Source: Glycine soja (Eukaryota > Streptophyta > Magnoliopsida > Fabales > Fabaceae). Taken from it: a DNA stretch of 64,000 nt. The position numbers and the translations under genes were made by a program. Shown piece by piece: positions 50,499-62,441 of the stretch (the first letter of the stretch is position 1; each line of letters begins with the position of its first letter). Below the pieces are notes generated by a model. That model was given only the letters and a program-made list of their open reading frames with translations, had not been told where the DNA came from and ran no database searches. The stretch covers positions 8,955,656 to 9,019,655 of the forward strand of contig NC_041011.1 in NCBI RefSeq assembly GCF_004193775.1, in the 5' to 3' direction.

Positions 50499-51293
50499 AT
50501 GGCAGAACCATCGAAGAAGAGAAAGGGATAATCTTCCACCACCGCTGCTGCTGCCCATCGCCGCCACGGCCCATCCGGAGCACGCACATCACCTATTCAT
50601 CCCTCTTTGTCATCTCCAAGATCATCCACATTGTTTTCATCCGATGATCAGCGTCTATGGTACCTTTCTCAGTTTTCTTCTAGAATCATCTTAGACCCTA
50701 AGTACCTAGACGTAGAATTCTTTAATGATGAAACATTTGATTGCTATCAAGTGTTTCAAAATTCTGGTCTTGTTGATTTCATGTCATTAAAATTGCCACA
50801 TTATCCTGAACTTGTAAAGGTCTTCTACTGCAATTTAAAAATTCAGGATGACATTATTATCTCTGAGGTGCATGGCATTCCTATGGTCATTGATCAGTCA
50901 TTGTTCTTTTCTTTAACTCATTTACCCAGTCAAGGTGCACCTTTTGAGGGCACCATTGTTGATGACTGGAAATTTGATTATTCGAGTCATGATGCTCACC
51001 GTATGGTCTGCAATGATCAGGCTGAAATGACCGGTAGATTGTTGGCCGGGTCATTAACATTTGATAATCGCATCATGCACTATATAATTGTTAGAATTTT
51101 GCTTCCTCGGTCTTCAAATTTAGCACAAGCTTCCTCAGTTTATAATTTAGTTCATGAATCAAGTTCAACAAGTCAATTTTTGAGTAGAGTCTCGAATTAT
51201 GAATCGAGTTATTATGCTTGTTTGTTGTATTTCTCCTTTCATAAAGATAATATTAACTTATTTATATCTTCTATAGTGACAGAACAAATCTAG
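50499..51293 (+). pseudogene. Sirevirus env-like ORF, truncated and fused to flank sequence
   Basis: ATG at 50499 (MAEPSKKRKG) is followed by an in-frame TAA at 50529. The frame then continues open through SSRIILDPKYLDVEFFND, HGIPMVIDQSLFF and IIVRILLPRSSNLAQAS to the break at about 51135. This is the third ORF seen after pol in SIRE-type elements (a plant-mobile-domain-like protein, often called env-like; its role is unknown). Beyond 51135 the frame happens to run on through the duplicated host flank to a stop at 51293, making a chimera. It is about half the length expected for this ORF. Confidence 0.7.
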
Positions 51294-54200
51294 TAAGTAG
51301 CTTACACATGACTTGGTTATTATAAGGTCTTACCTAATACTACTAACATATTTGATCATTATATCTAAGTAAGTTTTATTTAAAAAAAAATTAAGATGGG
51401 TTTTTGATTAATTTTTTCAAAGTATTGTTAAAATCTGATGAAGGCAAGACTAGATTTACACTTTTTAAACATGTCTTTTCCAAAACGTCTAACTTTTTGT
51501 GGGATTGGAGATGTTTTATGGAGAGTTAAACTTCATACCTGACTTGTTTTATTATCATGCCTAAATGTATTCTTGTGCCTATCATTAGGTTCTTTGCTAT
51601 AAGTAAATCATTTTACTAAAATGCAGATAAAAAGAGATGACTAAAACAACATAAAAAATATATCCAGGTGAGAGGATGCAATGAAAGGTATTTGGGCTTG
51701 AGCCGTAGATCAGATCCATTTTGTTCATAAGTGGGCCCTCTTTTCACCTCACCATATTCAATTATATTTTCTCTATTCATTCATGATAAATATTTTTTTT
51801 TTTAATTTAAAGAGTTGATGCAGTGGTGTAAGACTTTATTATGTTCACATGAGTGAGAACGATCTATTTAGCAGGAGAATTCGTGTTCAATTCTTATCCT
51901 GTGCAAAATTTTCTTGGCCAACAACAGTCACGCACCATAAGCAGGATTAATCTTTGATCCAGTGAGTTGCGGAACATCTGTGGTCTCTAACTTAGACCAA
52001 AAAAATATTCACTACAACAAATCTGTTAAATAATGGAGGTTATTTTTTCGTTTAGTGGAGGTTTTTACCCTCCGCAAAATAAATTACGGAGGCTTTCAAA
52101 AACCTCCGCAGTTAGATTCGCCACAAGCAATTAGCGACGGTTTTCAAAAACCTCTGGTATCGAGAACATTTTGCAGAGGTTTTTTTGTAGAGGTTTTAAA
52201 CCTACACTAACTGTGGAGGTTTTTTAAAGGAGGTTTTAAACCTACGCTAACTGTGGAGGTTTACTGGAAGAGGTTTTTATACCTACACTAAATATGGAGG
52301 TTTTTTTGTAGGAGGTTTTAAACCTATGCTAAATGCGGAGGTTTATAAAAAGAGGTTTTAAAACTATACTATGGAGGGGGTTTTTTTAAATCATGCTAGC
52401 AATAGATGTTTTACAATTGATTTTCTAATTCTCCTTATTTTCTTAGTCACATATACTATATACAAGGGTGTATCACACATACTAAATCATAATGACCATC
52501 AATAAAAATAATCAATTCTAAACAATTGTTTTAATATTCTAAACTTATGCATGGTTATTACCTTGGTCACATATGTTTACTTAAAGACCTAACTTGAGAT
52601 AAAGAGTATTAAGAGCTAGCCAAAATGAATAAAATTCTACCTTAATATTGTTGATTAACTATAAAATCTACCTACAAAACTGTAAATTAATTAGCTTAAT
52701 AAACACACGTACCAATTACAAAATATATTTCCTAACTAATATGCGTGAATAAATTAATAAACTATAGACATATATAAAACAATTTTAAGAGTACATTGTG
52801 TATTATACTAACAAGTTTTAGGATACCTCACATATACATAATGATGTATGCATATTAATTACTTACATGTGTTTGATCAGGAGTGAAATAACTAGCTAAT
52901 TCTTCGGGGATCCTTCCTTCCTTCATTATCATGTAGGCCTTAAAAGCTGATTCTAAATTGTTGTATTTCTCTTGCCATTGGTTTGAAGATGGAAAGGCAA
53001 CACCAGATGAAGAAGAGCTCAGACTAGAAGCTCGAAGTCTTGTGTTCCTGAATGTATTAGAAGGAACAACTCCTAATCCCATGCATCGCACTCTCCCAGA
53101 GTGCTCTAACCCTAACACTCTACCAACAACATCAAGAGGAGAAACTTCAGATTCATCAACTATGCTTTGATTCAATCCTACTTCAATTTGTTTCTGCAAA
53201 CATGTAATAAAAGGAATTACAAAAGTTTTAAGATTAAGCACGATCCTTGAAAACAATGTTACTAAAGAAAAACATACCGCTATAGTCTTTGCTGCTTCAT
53301 TTACAAATGATCCATCTTTCCTTTTATGAGTTTCAATATATAATTTGTAGATGCAAATGCCTTTGGTGTTTTGATGATGATCATGATGATATGATGCAAT
53401 TGATGCAAATGGTCTTTTCAAGTTTAAATTCAAGACAATGATTCAAGAATACAAGTCACAACATCAAGATGATCACTAGTATATTAGGAAGGGAATTCCT
53501 AATTCAATTAGCAAAAGGTTTGGCCAAGTAATTTAAATTAAAAAGTGTTTTTCAAGGGATTTACTCTCTGGTAAATATACTTTACAACAGCTACTAAAAA
53601 TTTGAATTCAAATTTTAGACTGTGTAATCGATTACACAATTTTGGTAATCGATTACCATCAGTTAATAAACGTTTTAATTCAAATTTTAAAAGCTGTAAT
53701 CGATTACACAAATCCTGTAATCGATTACCAGACAAGTTTTTCAGAAAAATATTTCTAAGAGTCACAACTTCTCAACAGGTTTTTTTATGACCACCAATAG
53801 TCTATATATATGTGACTTATAACACGAATTTGCTAAGAGTTTTTTTAGAACAACAAGTGTTTATTCTCTCAAAGAGCAAAATCATTTTATCCTCTTAAGA
53901 ATTCCTTGGCCAATTCAATTGCAATTCATTAAGGAATTATTTGAGTGCTCAAACTGTAAAATCTATCTCTTTGAAGAGAGATTCATTCTTCTTCTCCTTC
54001 TAATTCTCTAAGGGATTAAGAGACCGAGGGTCTCTTGTTGTAAAAGAATTCTAAACACAAAGGAAGGATTGTCCTTGTGTGTTTAGAACTTGTAAAAGGA
54101 ATTTACAAGATAGTGGAACTCTCAAGCGGGTTGCTTGGGGACTGGACGTAGGCACAAGGATGTGGCCGAACCAGTATAAATCTGAGTTTGTACTTTCTCT

Positions 54201-54398
54201 TCCCTTAAACTTCTTTATTTATTATTGGTTTATATTCATATTTAAATTGTTCTGATTGAATCAATATTTAAGAAGTTCATGGTTAAGGGATTTTATAACT
54301 TGAATAAAAAGTGAAATAGATTTCTAATTGGGGAAGTAGTTTGGAATATCTTAATTCAACTCCCCCTTCTTATGATATCTGAGGCCACTTGTCTAACA
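51135..54398 (+). repeat. Large direct repeat, copy 2
   Basis: Second copy of 41791-45070, joined directly to Sirevirus internal sequence. The join lies at a TCAG shared with the start of copy 1. It ends exactly at the LTR end; beyond it comes the TSD TAATT and the rest of CACTA-D. Confidence 0.95.
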
Positions 54399-54944
54399 TA
54401 ATTGTCCATGACTTGGTAGCTTCCCAGTTTCTAACTACTAAGATAAATAAAGAGTAAGTAAACATTGAACTTCTTCAATTAGTAAAAGTTAACATTTAGT
54501 GTCATTACCAACTCATTTCTTCATCTAGGATTAGCTTTGGATCCACCAGTGTGTGGAATAACTTGCTTGCTTGAATTTCTTTATTTCTCCTACAAAGTTC
54601 CTATATGCAAAGCAATTTCAAGTTTACAACTTGTAATAGTAATCATATAATTAGCTATAAAAACAATTCAATAATTAAAACAATCTAATTGTACCAATGT
54701 TGATGGTTTATGACGATAATGAATAAAACGAGCCCATTGATCTTTATCTATGCCTATCGGCACATTTTTTATGATTTCATCTCTTGTTTTGGTTGGATCG
54801 TTGAATTCATTCCATAAGCGTTGCCTATTTGCAGCCCATTTTCTTCCCATACTCAATTTGCAATATCGTTTTGCACCAGCTTCATTAATCTTAAAATAAA
54901 ATTGAGGCTAAAAAAAAGACAAATTTATCAAATATCATATGCAA

Positions 54945-54980
<36 letters not shown>

Positions 54981-55706
54981 AATAGTAAAGATAGGGTTTC
55001 TAAGTGGTGTAGATATAAAAAGTTATATATAACTAATTGACATACCTTTAAAATTGTTTCAAAGCAATCATCAAAATAAGCTTTAGGTACGCCTGAAGGT
55101 CCAGACCATCTATCATAATCCATAGGAAATAGTTTGCAATTAACTGCTAGTGTTCCAAGAAATCCTGCAAGCAAGGCTTGTGCTTCACCAATTGCTTGGC
55201 CTTGGTCATCAAAATTCACAATGATGCGTAACTCTCTAGGTAAGCTATTGACTCCCCTAACTTTCACCTTAATCTTCTTGATCGTTTCTTCAGAGTCTTT
55301 AACAATAAAAGAATTTCTCAATAAGAAAATGTAATATACTTCATATGATGATAATTACAAAAATAAAAATAAAATACAATACTTGTATACCTATTGCCTC
55401 AACAGTCCAACCGTGTGTAGACTCACGCCCAACATGACGTCTAGTTGTTTCATCTTCTTGTAGAACTTCAGATGTTGATACATGAGAAAGAGGGACATTA
55501 CCAGTTGGGACTTCAAGAGCTTGTGTGGAATCACTTGGTGGGGAAGAAATTTCAAGATTCATTGTTGGAACTTCAGATGTTGATTCATGAGAAAGAGGGA
55601 CATTACCAGTTGGGACTTCAGGAGCTTGTGTGGAATCACTTGGTGAGGGACATTGTGGTTGAGGTGCTGATTTTTGTGGATTTCTAAAACGCTTCACCTT
55701 TGGCAT
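52873..55706 (-). pseudogene. TNPA-like (Transposase_24) gene of CACTA-D, split by the LTR
   Basis: Starts MPKVKRFRNPQKS at 55706. The first exon contains a 35-residue unit twice (core DSTQAPEVPTGNVPLSH / DSTQALEVPTGNVPLSH, 105 bp apart). Next exons: 55303-55047 (VNSLPRELRIIVNFDDQGQA, FPMDYDRWSG), 54909-54696 (KRYCKLSMGRKWAANRQRLW) and one from about 54600 (LCRRNKEIQASKLFHTLVDP). The exon reaching 54404 (KLPSHGQ) is interrupted by the Sirevirus; its continuation LYIETHKRKDG lies across the LTR at 53345. The last present exon, copy 2 of the block at 43520, ends at 52873. In En/Spm the corresponding protein binds the subterminal repeats. The final exon seen in CACTA-A has been deleted here. Confidence 0.8.
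53346..54398 (+). repeat. Right LTR of the Sirevirus block
   Basis: Same ends as the left LTR, 1053 bp, with an 18-bp deletion near 53575 and scattered substitutions. TAATT is present on both its sides (53341-53345 and 54399-54403), as expected of a solo LTR. Confidence 0.93.
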
Positions 55707-55896
55707 GACTACATATTCATGACAACAATATTAAGAGAAAAATAAATAAAGAATAATAAAATTTAAGATGACATACTATCAAAATTAAAACAAGATTAAA
55801 ATAATTAATAAATGAAATAATAACAACATTTATAAGTCAATCAACTATATCATATTTAGGCAAGTGTGAATTTCTTACTATTTTAGGAGTTACAAT

Positions 55897-57142
55897 TCAA
55901 TCAACTATATCATCATTTAGATGGTTTGTAGCCAATTGTACATATTGATCATCAAGCCTAGAAAATTGTTCAAGTTGTTGCTCTTGGTATGGCTCATTTT
56001 CATATGCATTTTCTTCTACTTCTTCTCCCATGTCATATAAATCTCTTGGCTTTATGTGTACAACAACACTCCATCCTTCATTGACTACATCATCTACATA
56101 ATACACCATTTGTGCTTGAGATGCTTCAATGTATGGTTCATGTTCTTCACGATCACCAATATGAATCAATCTATCAAAGTTAACACAATTAAAATTCCAA
56201 CAATCCTTTTTATACCCTCTATCTCGTGTAGTATCATCCCATTTACATTTAAAAAGAATAACAGAGAATCGATCATAGTAGTTAATCTCAATGATATCTT
56301 CCAACTTCCCATAATAAGGTAAATATGCTTGCCTTAAGTTGCCATCAACGCTACTTGAAACACATGATGTGTTAGATGTTAAGAAAACACCACTGTTTTG
56401 TGTTTTTAATCCTTCTTCTCGAGCCAAGGTTCGAAATTTGAACCCATTAATATTATATGCAGTAAATCTTGTTGCATTGTCCAAGGGTCCTCGTGCTAAA
56501 AACTTTAGATTAGTAGACATTTCATTCATTGTATCTGGATTCATAATCTAAAAAAATTGGAAGTTAGAGTTTGAAACAAAGACGGTAAAAAAATCCTTAT
56601 CCACTAAATGACTACTCACCCGCTTTCTAAACCAATCAACAAACTCTTTATTGACTTTTTTCTCTATCTCTGTAGACGAAGGTCTTCTTCCTCTTGAACT
56701 CCTTTTTATGAATTCTCTAAATTCACTACATAAATTAATTATTATAATCAATACACATGACTATTATTTATAAGTAGTATAACAATAAAAGTTTATGTCA
56801 CTTTACTTACTCCACAAATGGTGTGACTATAGTGCAATTAAGGAGCACATATCGATGAGCTTGCAATTTTTGCATTGGAGTTAAAGTGAACATTGAACAA
56901 GCTCTTACTGGTTTTCCAATTTGTGGGAAGATAGAGGACACAAAAAAAGTCTCATTATCAATTGGGTTATCACAAACACCTTTAGGTCTATTGAACCTTT
57001 TTTCGATATCTTCAACGTACCAAGAACAAAAGGTAAGAAACTCTTCAGCTAAATACCCCTCAGCTATGGATCCTTCAGGTTGTGCCTTGTTTCTCACAAA
57101 GGATTTTAAGTGACCTAATTCCCTATAGAAATAACTCACTAT
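55897..57142 (-). pseudogene. TNP2 C-terminal remnant (end of DUF4218 plus DUF4216) of CACTA-D
   Basis: Exons with intact GT-AG introns: about 57142-56816 (GHLKSFVRNKAQPEGSIAEG, FLTFCSWYVED), 56724-56613 (GRRPSSTEIEKKVNKEFVDW) and 56544-55897 (GFKFRTLAREEGLKTQNSGV, then INYYDRFSVILFKCKW and VVHIKPRDLYDMGEEVEE, stop at 55897). These match the end of a TNP2 transposase. The N-terminal two thirds with the DDE residues are absent, replaced by unrelated sequence (57185-58650). Same strand as the TNPA-like gene, about 190 bp upstream of it. Confidence 0.85.
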
Positions 57143-57184
57143 AGCTTCCGCAGTTTTACTTAATATATATATATATAAAGGCAT

Positions 57185-58650
57185 CTTACACTATGCTGAT
57201 CAACATGTATTACAGAATTTTAATACTGTAGCTGCCTCCTATTAATTTGTCTGTATGATGAACAACTAAGGCAATTTAATTCACATTCCTTCACATTATA
57301 AATTTTATGTTTTAAGCCTTGTTTGAATAAATTTCTCCATAAAAAATCAACTTAAGTTATCTCATCTAACGTTTCCAAAAGCTGATGTGCATAAGTTGAT
57401 TTTAGCTCATGGAAGAAGCACAATTCATTTTGTTTTCTTATTTTCTTCTCCTATAAGTGCTTGTAGAAGAATTTATCTAGATGGATCCTTATTAACTTTA
57501 TAACACAGAATGGAAGGATGGGATTTGAATGTGATATTAACTTTGTAACACACAATATGCTGTCAAATTTAGATGACATGCTTAACTCACTTGGGTGGAT
57601 TACTATCTGATTTGCAGGTAGACAATCAAGACTAGGCTCCAAGAAGTATGCAATCTGTAAAAGGAAACAGCACAGGGATGAGAAAGTTGCATGATTTTGC
57701 TAAGCTTTGCAAGTTAAAACTAACATACAAAGATGCATAATCAAGGATGGACCAAATATTGTAGAGATTTAATTTTGGAAAATAATAACATAGTGAAGAT
57801 TCCCATTGATCACTATCAATGAATAAACAAAAGGGAAGATCAACTGTGCTGACAAAATCACCAACCGTGACATAAGTCAATCCTGGTGGCTGTAACCAAT
57901 AATTGTCCTTAGCATTGTGAATTCTAGTGTTAGCAGATTATAATAGAGAACTACAAGACTATAAGCTTAAGCTTGAAATATTATTTATATTTGACCAGAT
58001 ATATGTATTATGTGCATACAACTTCAATTTAAAAAGTCTAAACACGAATAAACAACAGGGTATTTTAGGGAGGCAAAATATATTATGTACTAAGTAAAGG
58101 ATTATTACATGAGGACAAAGGCAATGCAAAGATCATTCATTACTCTGATGTTGACTGGGAAAGGTCACCCTTAGACACAAGATCCACTTAAGGATATTGT
58201 GTTCTTGCTGGAGGAAACCTAATATCATGGAACCAATTCAGTGAACTTGTAATTTTATCTGGAAATAAAAAATAAAATAAAAAAGTCCAGAAATAATTAA
58301 AAATGACCAAAGTCCCATTGAAAGAACCGTGAAGGATTTGTTCATAAACAACCAAAATACTCCACTGCACACTCACAAAAAAGAGTGTTAATAGAAAGCA
58401 CTGATGTGATCGGAACTAGAACAAACAAAACTAATCGACAAAAAAAATGAGAAAAGACAAATTCCAGAAACTTCAATTAGATGGGGGAAAATAAGCGAAT
58501 AGGAGGGAGAAAATCGAATCAAGTAGGCACCGAATCGCGCGAAAAAAAGGACAAAGCAATGCACATATGCCCAAAGATGGGTCAAAAACCAAAGGCTTAG
58601 GCTTGGGCAGAGCAGAACAGCGAACAGTACACACCAACACTAACAAACAC
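57185..58650 (-). other. Foreign-looking interior of CACTA-D with possible captured exons
   Basis: This occupies the place of the transposase catalytic half. On the - strand there are exon-like pieces. 57893-57720 reads LQPPGLTYVTVGDFVSTVDL and LFIDSDQWESSLCYYF. 57655-57600 reads AYFLEPSLDCLPANQ, recalling the C-terminal part of 2OG-Fe(II) oxygenases, and is followed by a GTGAGT donor. I cannot name the gene with confidence. The rest is AT-rich. Confidence 0.3.
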
Positions 58651-58835
58651 GATTCAAAGAAAAGAGCAACGAACCTTTGAACAAAGAGAGGAAGTACCTT
58701 TGAAGAGGGGTTTTGGGAAGCGAGAGATGAAAAGAAAAATCAAAGCCTGGAACGAGAAACCAAGAGAAATTTTAGGGGTAATCTGAAGAGAGGGGTTTTG
58801 GGAATCTTTAATGAAGAGAAATAGGAAGTTGTGAC

Positions 58836-58998
58836 TGAAAGAGGGGTTTTGTGATTTTTTTGAGAGGGAATTTTTTTTGGAGGGGTTTTGTGATTTTTTT
58901 GAGAGGGAATTTTTTTTGGAGGGGTTTTGTGATTTTTTTGAGAGGGAATTTTTTTTAGGGGTTTTGTGATTTTTTTGAGAGGGAATTTTTTTTTTTTG
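58836..58998 (-). repeat. Minisatellite of about 40 bp, four copies
   Basis: Four consecutive units built on GGGGTTTTGTGATTTTTTTG followed by AGAGGGAATTTTTTTT, slightly variable in their T-run length, just inside the right terminal region of CACTA-D. CACTA-A has only about one unit of this sequence. Confidence 0.9.
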
Positions 58999-60424
58999 CC
59001 GGGAAAAAAACATGATTTATTTTATTTTAAAGAGAAAAGAGTGGAAAAATAATATTTAATTAGCAGAGATTATAAACCTCCGCAAATTAAACACAAAAAA
59101 ATTGTAGTTTTTAATAAATTAAGGAGGTTTCTAAAACCTCCGCAAAATAACCTCCATTATTTCACATTTTTTTTTGTAGTGATTTCCTCGTGTACAAAAA
59201 TGGAACCAACAAAATATCTCATTTAAAAAATTCATTTCAAAATTTCATTATCATATAACTAATTAAATTCCTTTTTTGGTCAAGTCTCGTCTTCTCTTTT
59301 TCTCAGATTTGCCAATATATGTTCAGTAGTAGGTTTGGCTTAGCCTAAAAGAAAGAAGAATCAAAAGAAAAGAAAATCAAAGGATAATTCGTTCTTTAAT
59401 TTGTGTGGATCTGATTTGAGACATAGAAAGTATAAATCTTTGTTTTTTGTCGGGCATGTTTCTGACCATCCCTTATGCAAGCAAAGGTGGGTTAAAAAGC
59501 GATAATGGATCCCAATGGTTCTATTAAATTGGTGCTATGCTCCTGGTTTGTGGAGCCCTAACAAGCCCCTTGTCGCATAAGGACAACTACTCAACCCATT
59601 TGTCTCAATGGAGGATGGTATAGTAATAAAAGGGGTGCGTCACCAAGGGCCCTAGATGATGGATTAAACTTGAACCATATGCCTTGTTGGATTTAGAGAC
59701 ACACTCATTAGGGTAATTAAGCAAGGACCCTCCAAACTTTGTTGGAGCCAATCACTCCATTCTTATCCCTTCTTTATCTCTTTTCTTTCTCTACCTTTAA
59801 GAGCCATCTTGGGCTTCATTTTACTTTGGAAACCTTTCTTTCTAACCACCATAAAATTGAAATACCTAAACCACTTTTTGGAAACTACTCTTATCAGGTA
59901 TCTTTCTCAAGATATGGGTTTTTATTTATGTGGCTTTTCTTGTTCAAATAATGGTGGCTCTGGCTCTTAAAATTGTCTATCTCCTGCCACTTATTTGTCA
60001 TAAAGTTCTCTTAAATATTCTTTTTGATCCTTGTGACATATAGGCATATATAACTTTATATAAAGTGGCAGCAGGTGATTAAGATTGATTGGATTTGACT
60101 ATGGTCTTTGTTTGCTAATCTAATTATATGATTAAATCATGAGCCGAAACAATAAGCAAACTCAATCTCAAATAAAAGAGAGAAAGGAGGAAAGTTAAAT
60201 AAAAGATGGGAGTGTGCAGCTGAGGGATAAAACTTCAATTATGACATGGGGGAGTGAGATTACTTATCAAATATAGTTGAAGAATAATGACTTATGAAGA
60301 AAAGTAAAAATCGGATTTAAGGTTTACTTAATCCTTGAAGTTAATTATGAGGTGAGAACTGTTTCATACTTGTAATATTATTATATTATTGGTATATAAT
60401 ATTTATTAGTTTTCTTGATAATTA

Positions 60425-60577
60425 ATCTTTGTTAGAAAATCTAACTGATCACTTTTAGTGAGATTTTTTTTCTTCTTAATTATGTTTTTTTTATTCACAA
60501 GGCTCGAACTCGAGATCCCTTATTTAAGGAGACTATTTTTAGTACCACTTAAACCAACAACTTGTTGGTAGCACAAT
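60425..60577 (-). mobile_element. Probable tRNA-derived SINE
   Basis: On the - strand, TGGTTTAAGTGG (A box-like) is followed about 40 bp later by GAGTTCGAGCC (B box-like), then an A-rich tail. Both pol III boxes and their spacing are good. The 3' end is not sharply defined. Confidence 0.55.
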
Positions 60578-62410
60578 ATATAACGAGTATCTTGATAAAC
60601 TCTAATATGTCATTTTAGAATTTAAGTTTTACCCTAACTAAACCTCTTAGTTAATGAGAAATTTCTAATACACCTCTCATGTCAAAGGCTGAATATTTTG
60701 AGTGTGGAGTAGCTGGACATTAATGGGTTAACAAACCTAACAACAACTATTTTAATAAGTTTTAATATCATTTTAAAAATTGAATTTAGATTCATTCAAT
60801 CTTAAAAGCTAACTGATATATAGTTTGATCATATCAATAGTCAATATCTTCAACAAATACAAATTCTGCATAATTATTTTATATTATGTCAAATTGCTGT
60901 TAAAAAATATTTAGCTACTCATTTATTTTCCTAGTTTGTTTATTAATATTATTCTTTTTTGTGTACTAAAATATCTTTCAACTAATAATTGGTGACTAAT
61001 TCCTTTCAAAATATAAAGGGAATCAAAGTAAATTTTATTTCTCTTAATCAAGTAATATTTTTCATTCATATGGTCATGAACTAAACCGATAATAACATGA
61101 TTAAAAAATTCAACTATATACCGATTTTACTATATCTCGTTAATATTGCATTTAAATTGTGCACTATACTTAATTGAGAGGAAAAACTCAGGAGATACAA
61201 ATTAAACTTAATCAATATCTGTACTAATTATATAGGTACACAGTTACATTTTCTCAACTTAACAAAAAAAAAAAAAAGTTACATGTCCTCTGTTTATATT
61301 TATGTATGATAAAATTAATTACTAATCAGAAACGCAATTCTCTTTAAACAAGGTAGTACAATAGTCCGGCATATAAAATATAAACTTGAAAAGTATTGGT
61401 AAGATATATACGAAAAATAATAACTTATAGATTTAAAGTATAATGAAAAACGAATAATGAATCAAACCTTTGATATACAAAACCTTTGGATTCGTCATCC
61501 ATTTTCCATTCTTCGTATAAGTTAAGATAGGTGCAACTTTATTCGTATATATATTATGAAAAAGTAGAGCAAAACTTTCGTTGATCTATTGACTGTAATA
61601 TTAATAAAGCTAGACACTTTAAGAAGGGTAACTCTTACGTAAACTGCATAACCTAACCTAGAAATTACAAAACTTAGTATGCCATTCAGAATTTGCAAAC
61701 TCAATTTAAGAAAGAAGAAAAAATCTTTTAAAATTGATTTTGAGAAAAGAATTAGTTTGAAATTCTCAGTTTAACATAAAAACCAAATTTTATCACTTTC
61801 ACTCAAAGCAGCCCTGTGTTTAAGAACGTACTTAATTTTAATTAAATACAGCCAAACATTATTTTATTTCATTGTATTTTACAAAATGACATTTTATATT
61901 GTTATGGGCGTGTTCATTTACTTGTCAAACTAATTAATTTCAGACCCAAAATGATCAAAGCTAATTTCAAACCCAAATTCAGACAAAGTATTCCATGATA
62001 TCCATTGCACAAATCAAACACTCGTAAAATTTTGAGGTTTGTACATGTATGTCGACTGAATAACCTACTACATTTGCAACCCTAATTAAAGTATAAGACT
62101 AACAACTATCTTTTCAGTGACCAAACAAAAATTTGTTACCACGTGAAGTGAAGAACAGAAGGCATCGTATACCAATTCTTGTCGGTTTTGAACAAAAGCG
62201 AAGAGATGAATGAGGTCCCTCTAAAGACACTGTTACTTAAGTCCCACCAAAAGAAAAGGGTATGCCATCTACAAAAGACAACGATTTAGGATGGAGACAA
62301 AGTTTCCACACACATTTGAGCCTTTCGCAGACTTTAAGAAAGTGGGGATAAATATTTGGTTCTTTTGCCTAAGGTCACCATCCAAAGTAATTCATTATAC
62401 CTTGCTCTCT

Positions 62411-62416
<6 letters not shown>

Positions 62417-62440
<24 letters not shown>
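62417..62440. repeat. Short (AT)n microsatellite
   Basis: About 24 bp AT run. Confidence 0.9.

Positions 62441-62441
<1 letters not shown>

Larger units (their letters stand above)
44009..54398 (+). mobile_element. Sirevirus-like Ty1/Copia retrotransposon, TSD TAATT, rearranged
   Basis: The outer LTRs (44009-45070 and 53346-54398) are flanked by TAATT at 44004-44008 and 54399-54403. Internal order: PBS for initiator Met tRNA, gag, protease, integrase, RT, RNase H, then an env-like ORF, the layout of the SIRE/Maximus lineage. The internal region stops abruptly at about 51135, inside the env-like ORF. It is followed by a second copy of the host/CACTA-D flank, so no polypurine tract precedes the right LTR. 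That LTR is therefore not the normal 3' end of this internal region. Confidence 0.88.
42664..59181 (-). mobile_element. CACTA-D: CACTA transposon, TSD ATT, interrupted by a Sirevirus and a duplication
   Basis: The left terminus CACTATAACAAATTTG begins at 42664 (second copy CACTACAACAAATCTG at 52010). The right terminus, reversed, is CACTACAAAAAAAAATG, ending at 59181. ATT flanks both (42661-42663 and 59182-59184). Genes run on the - strand: a TNP2 remnant (57142-55897), then a TNPA-like gene (55706 downward). Without the retroelement and duplicated segment it would be about 6.1 kb. It belongs to the CACTA-A family: ends and GGAGGTTTT subterminal repeats match. The transposase's catalytic half is missing, so this copy is also defective. 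Confidence 0.88.

Noticed and set aside
44009..54398. A normal complete retrotransposon with paired LTRs
   Set aside because: The right LTR is preceded by duplicated CACTA/host sequence with its own TAATT and no polypurine tract, so the simple reading is wrong.
60484..60580. A functional tRNA gene
   Set aside because: Only A and B box-like motifs are present; no cloverleaf arms pair, so a SINE relic is more likely.
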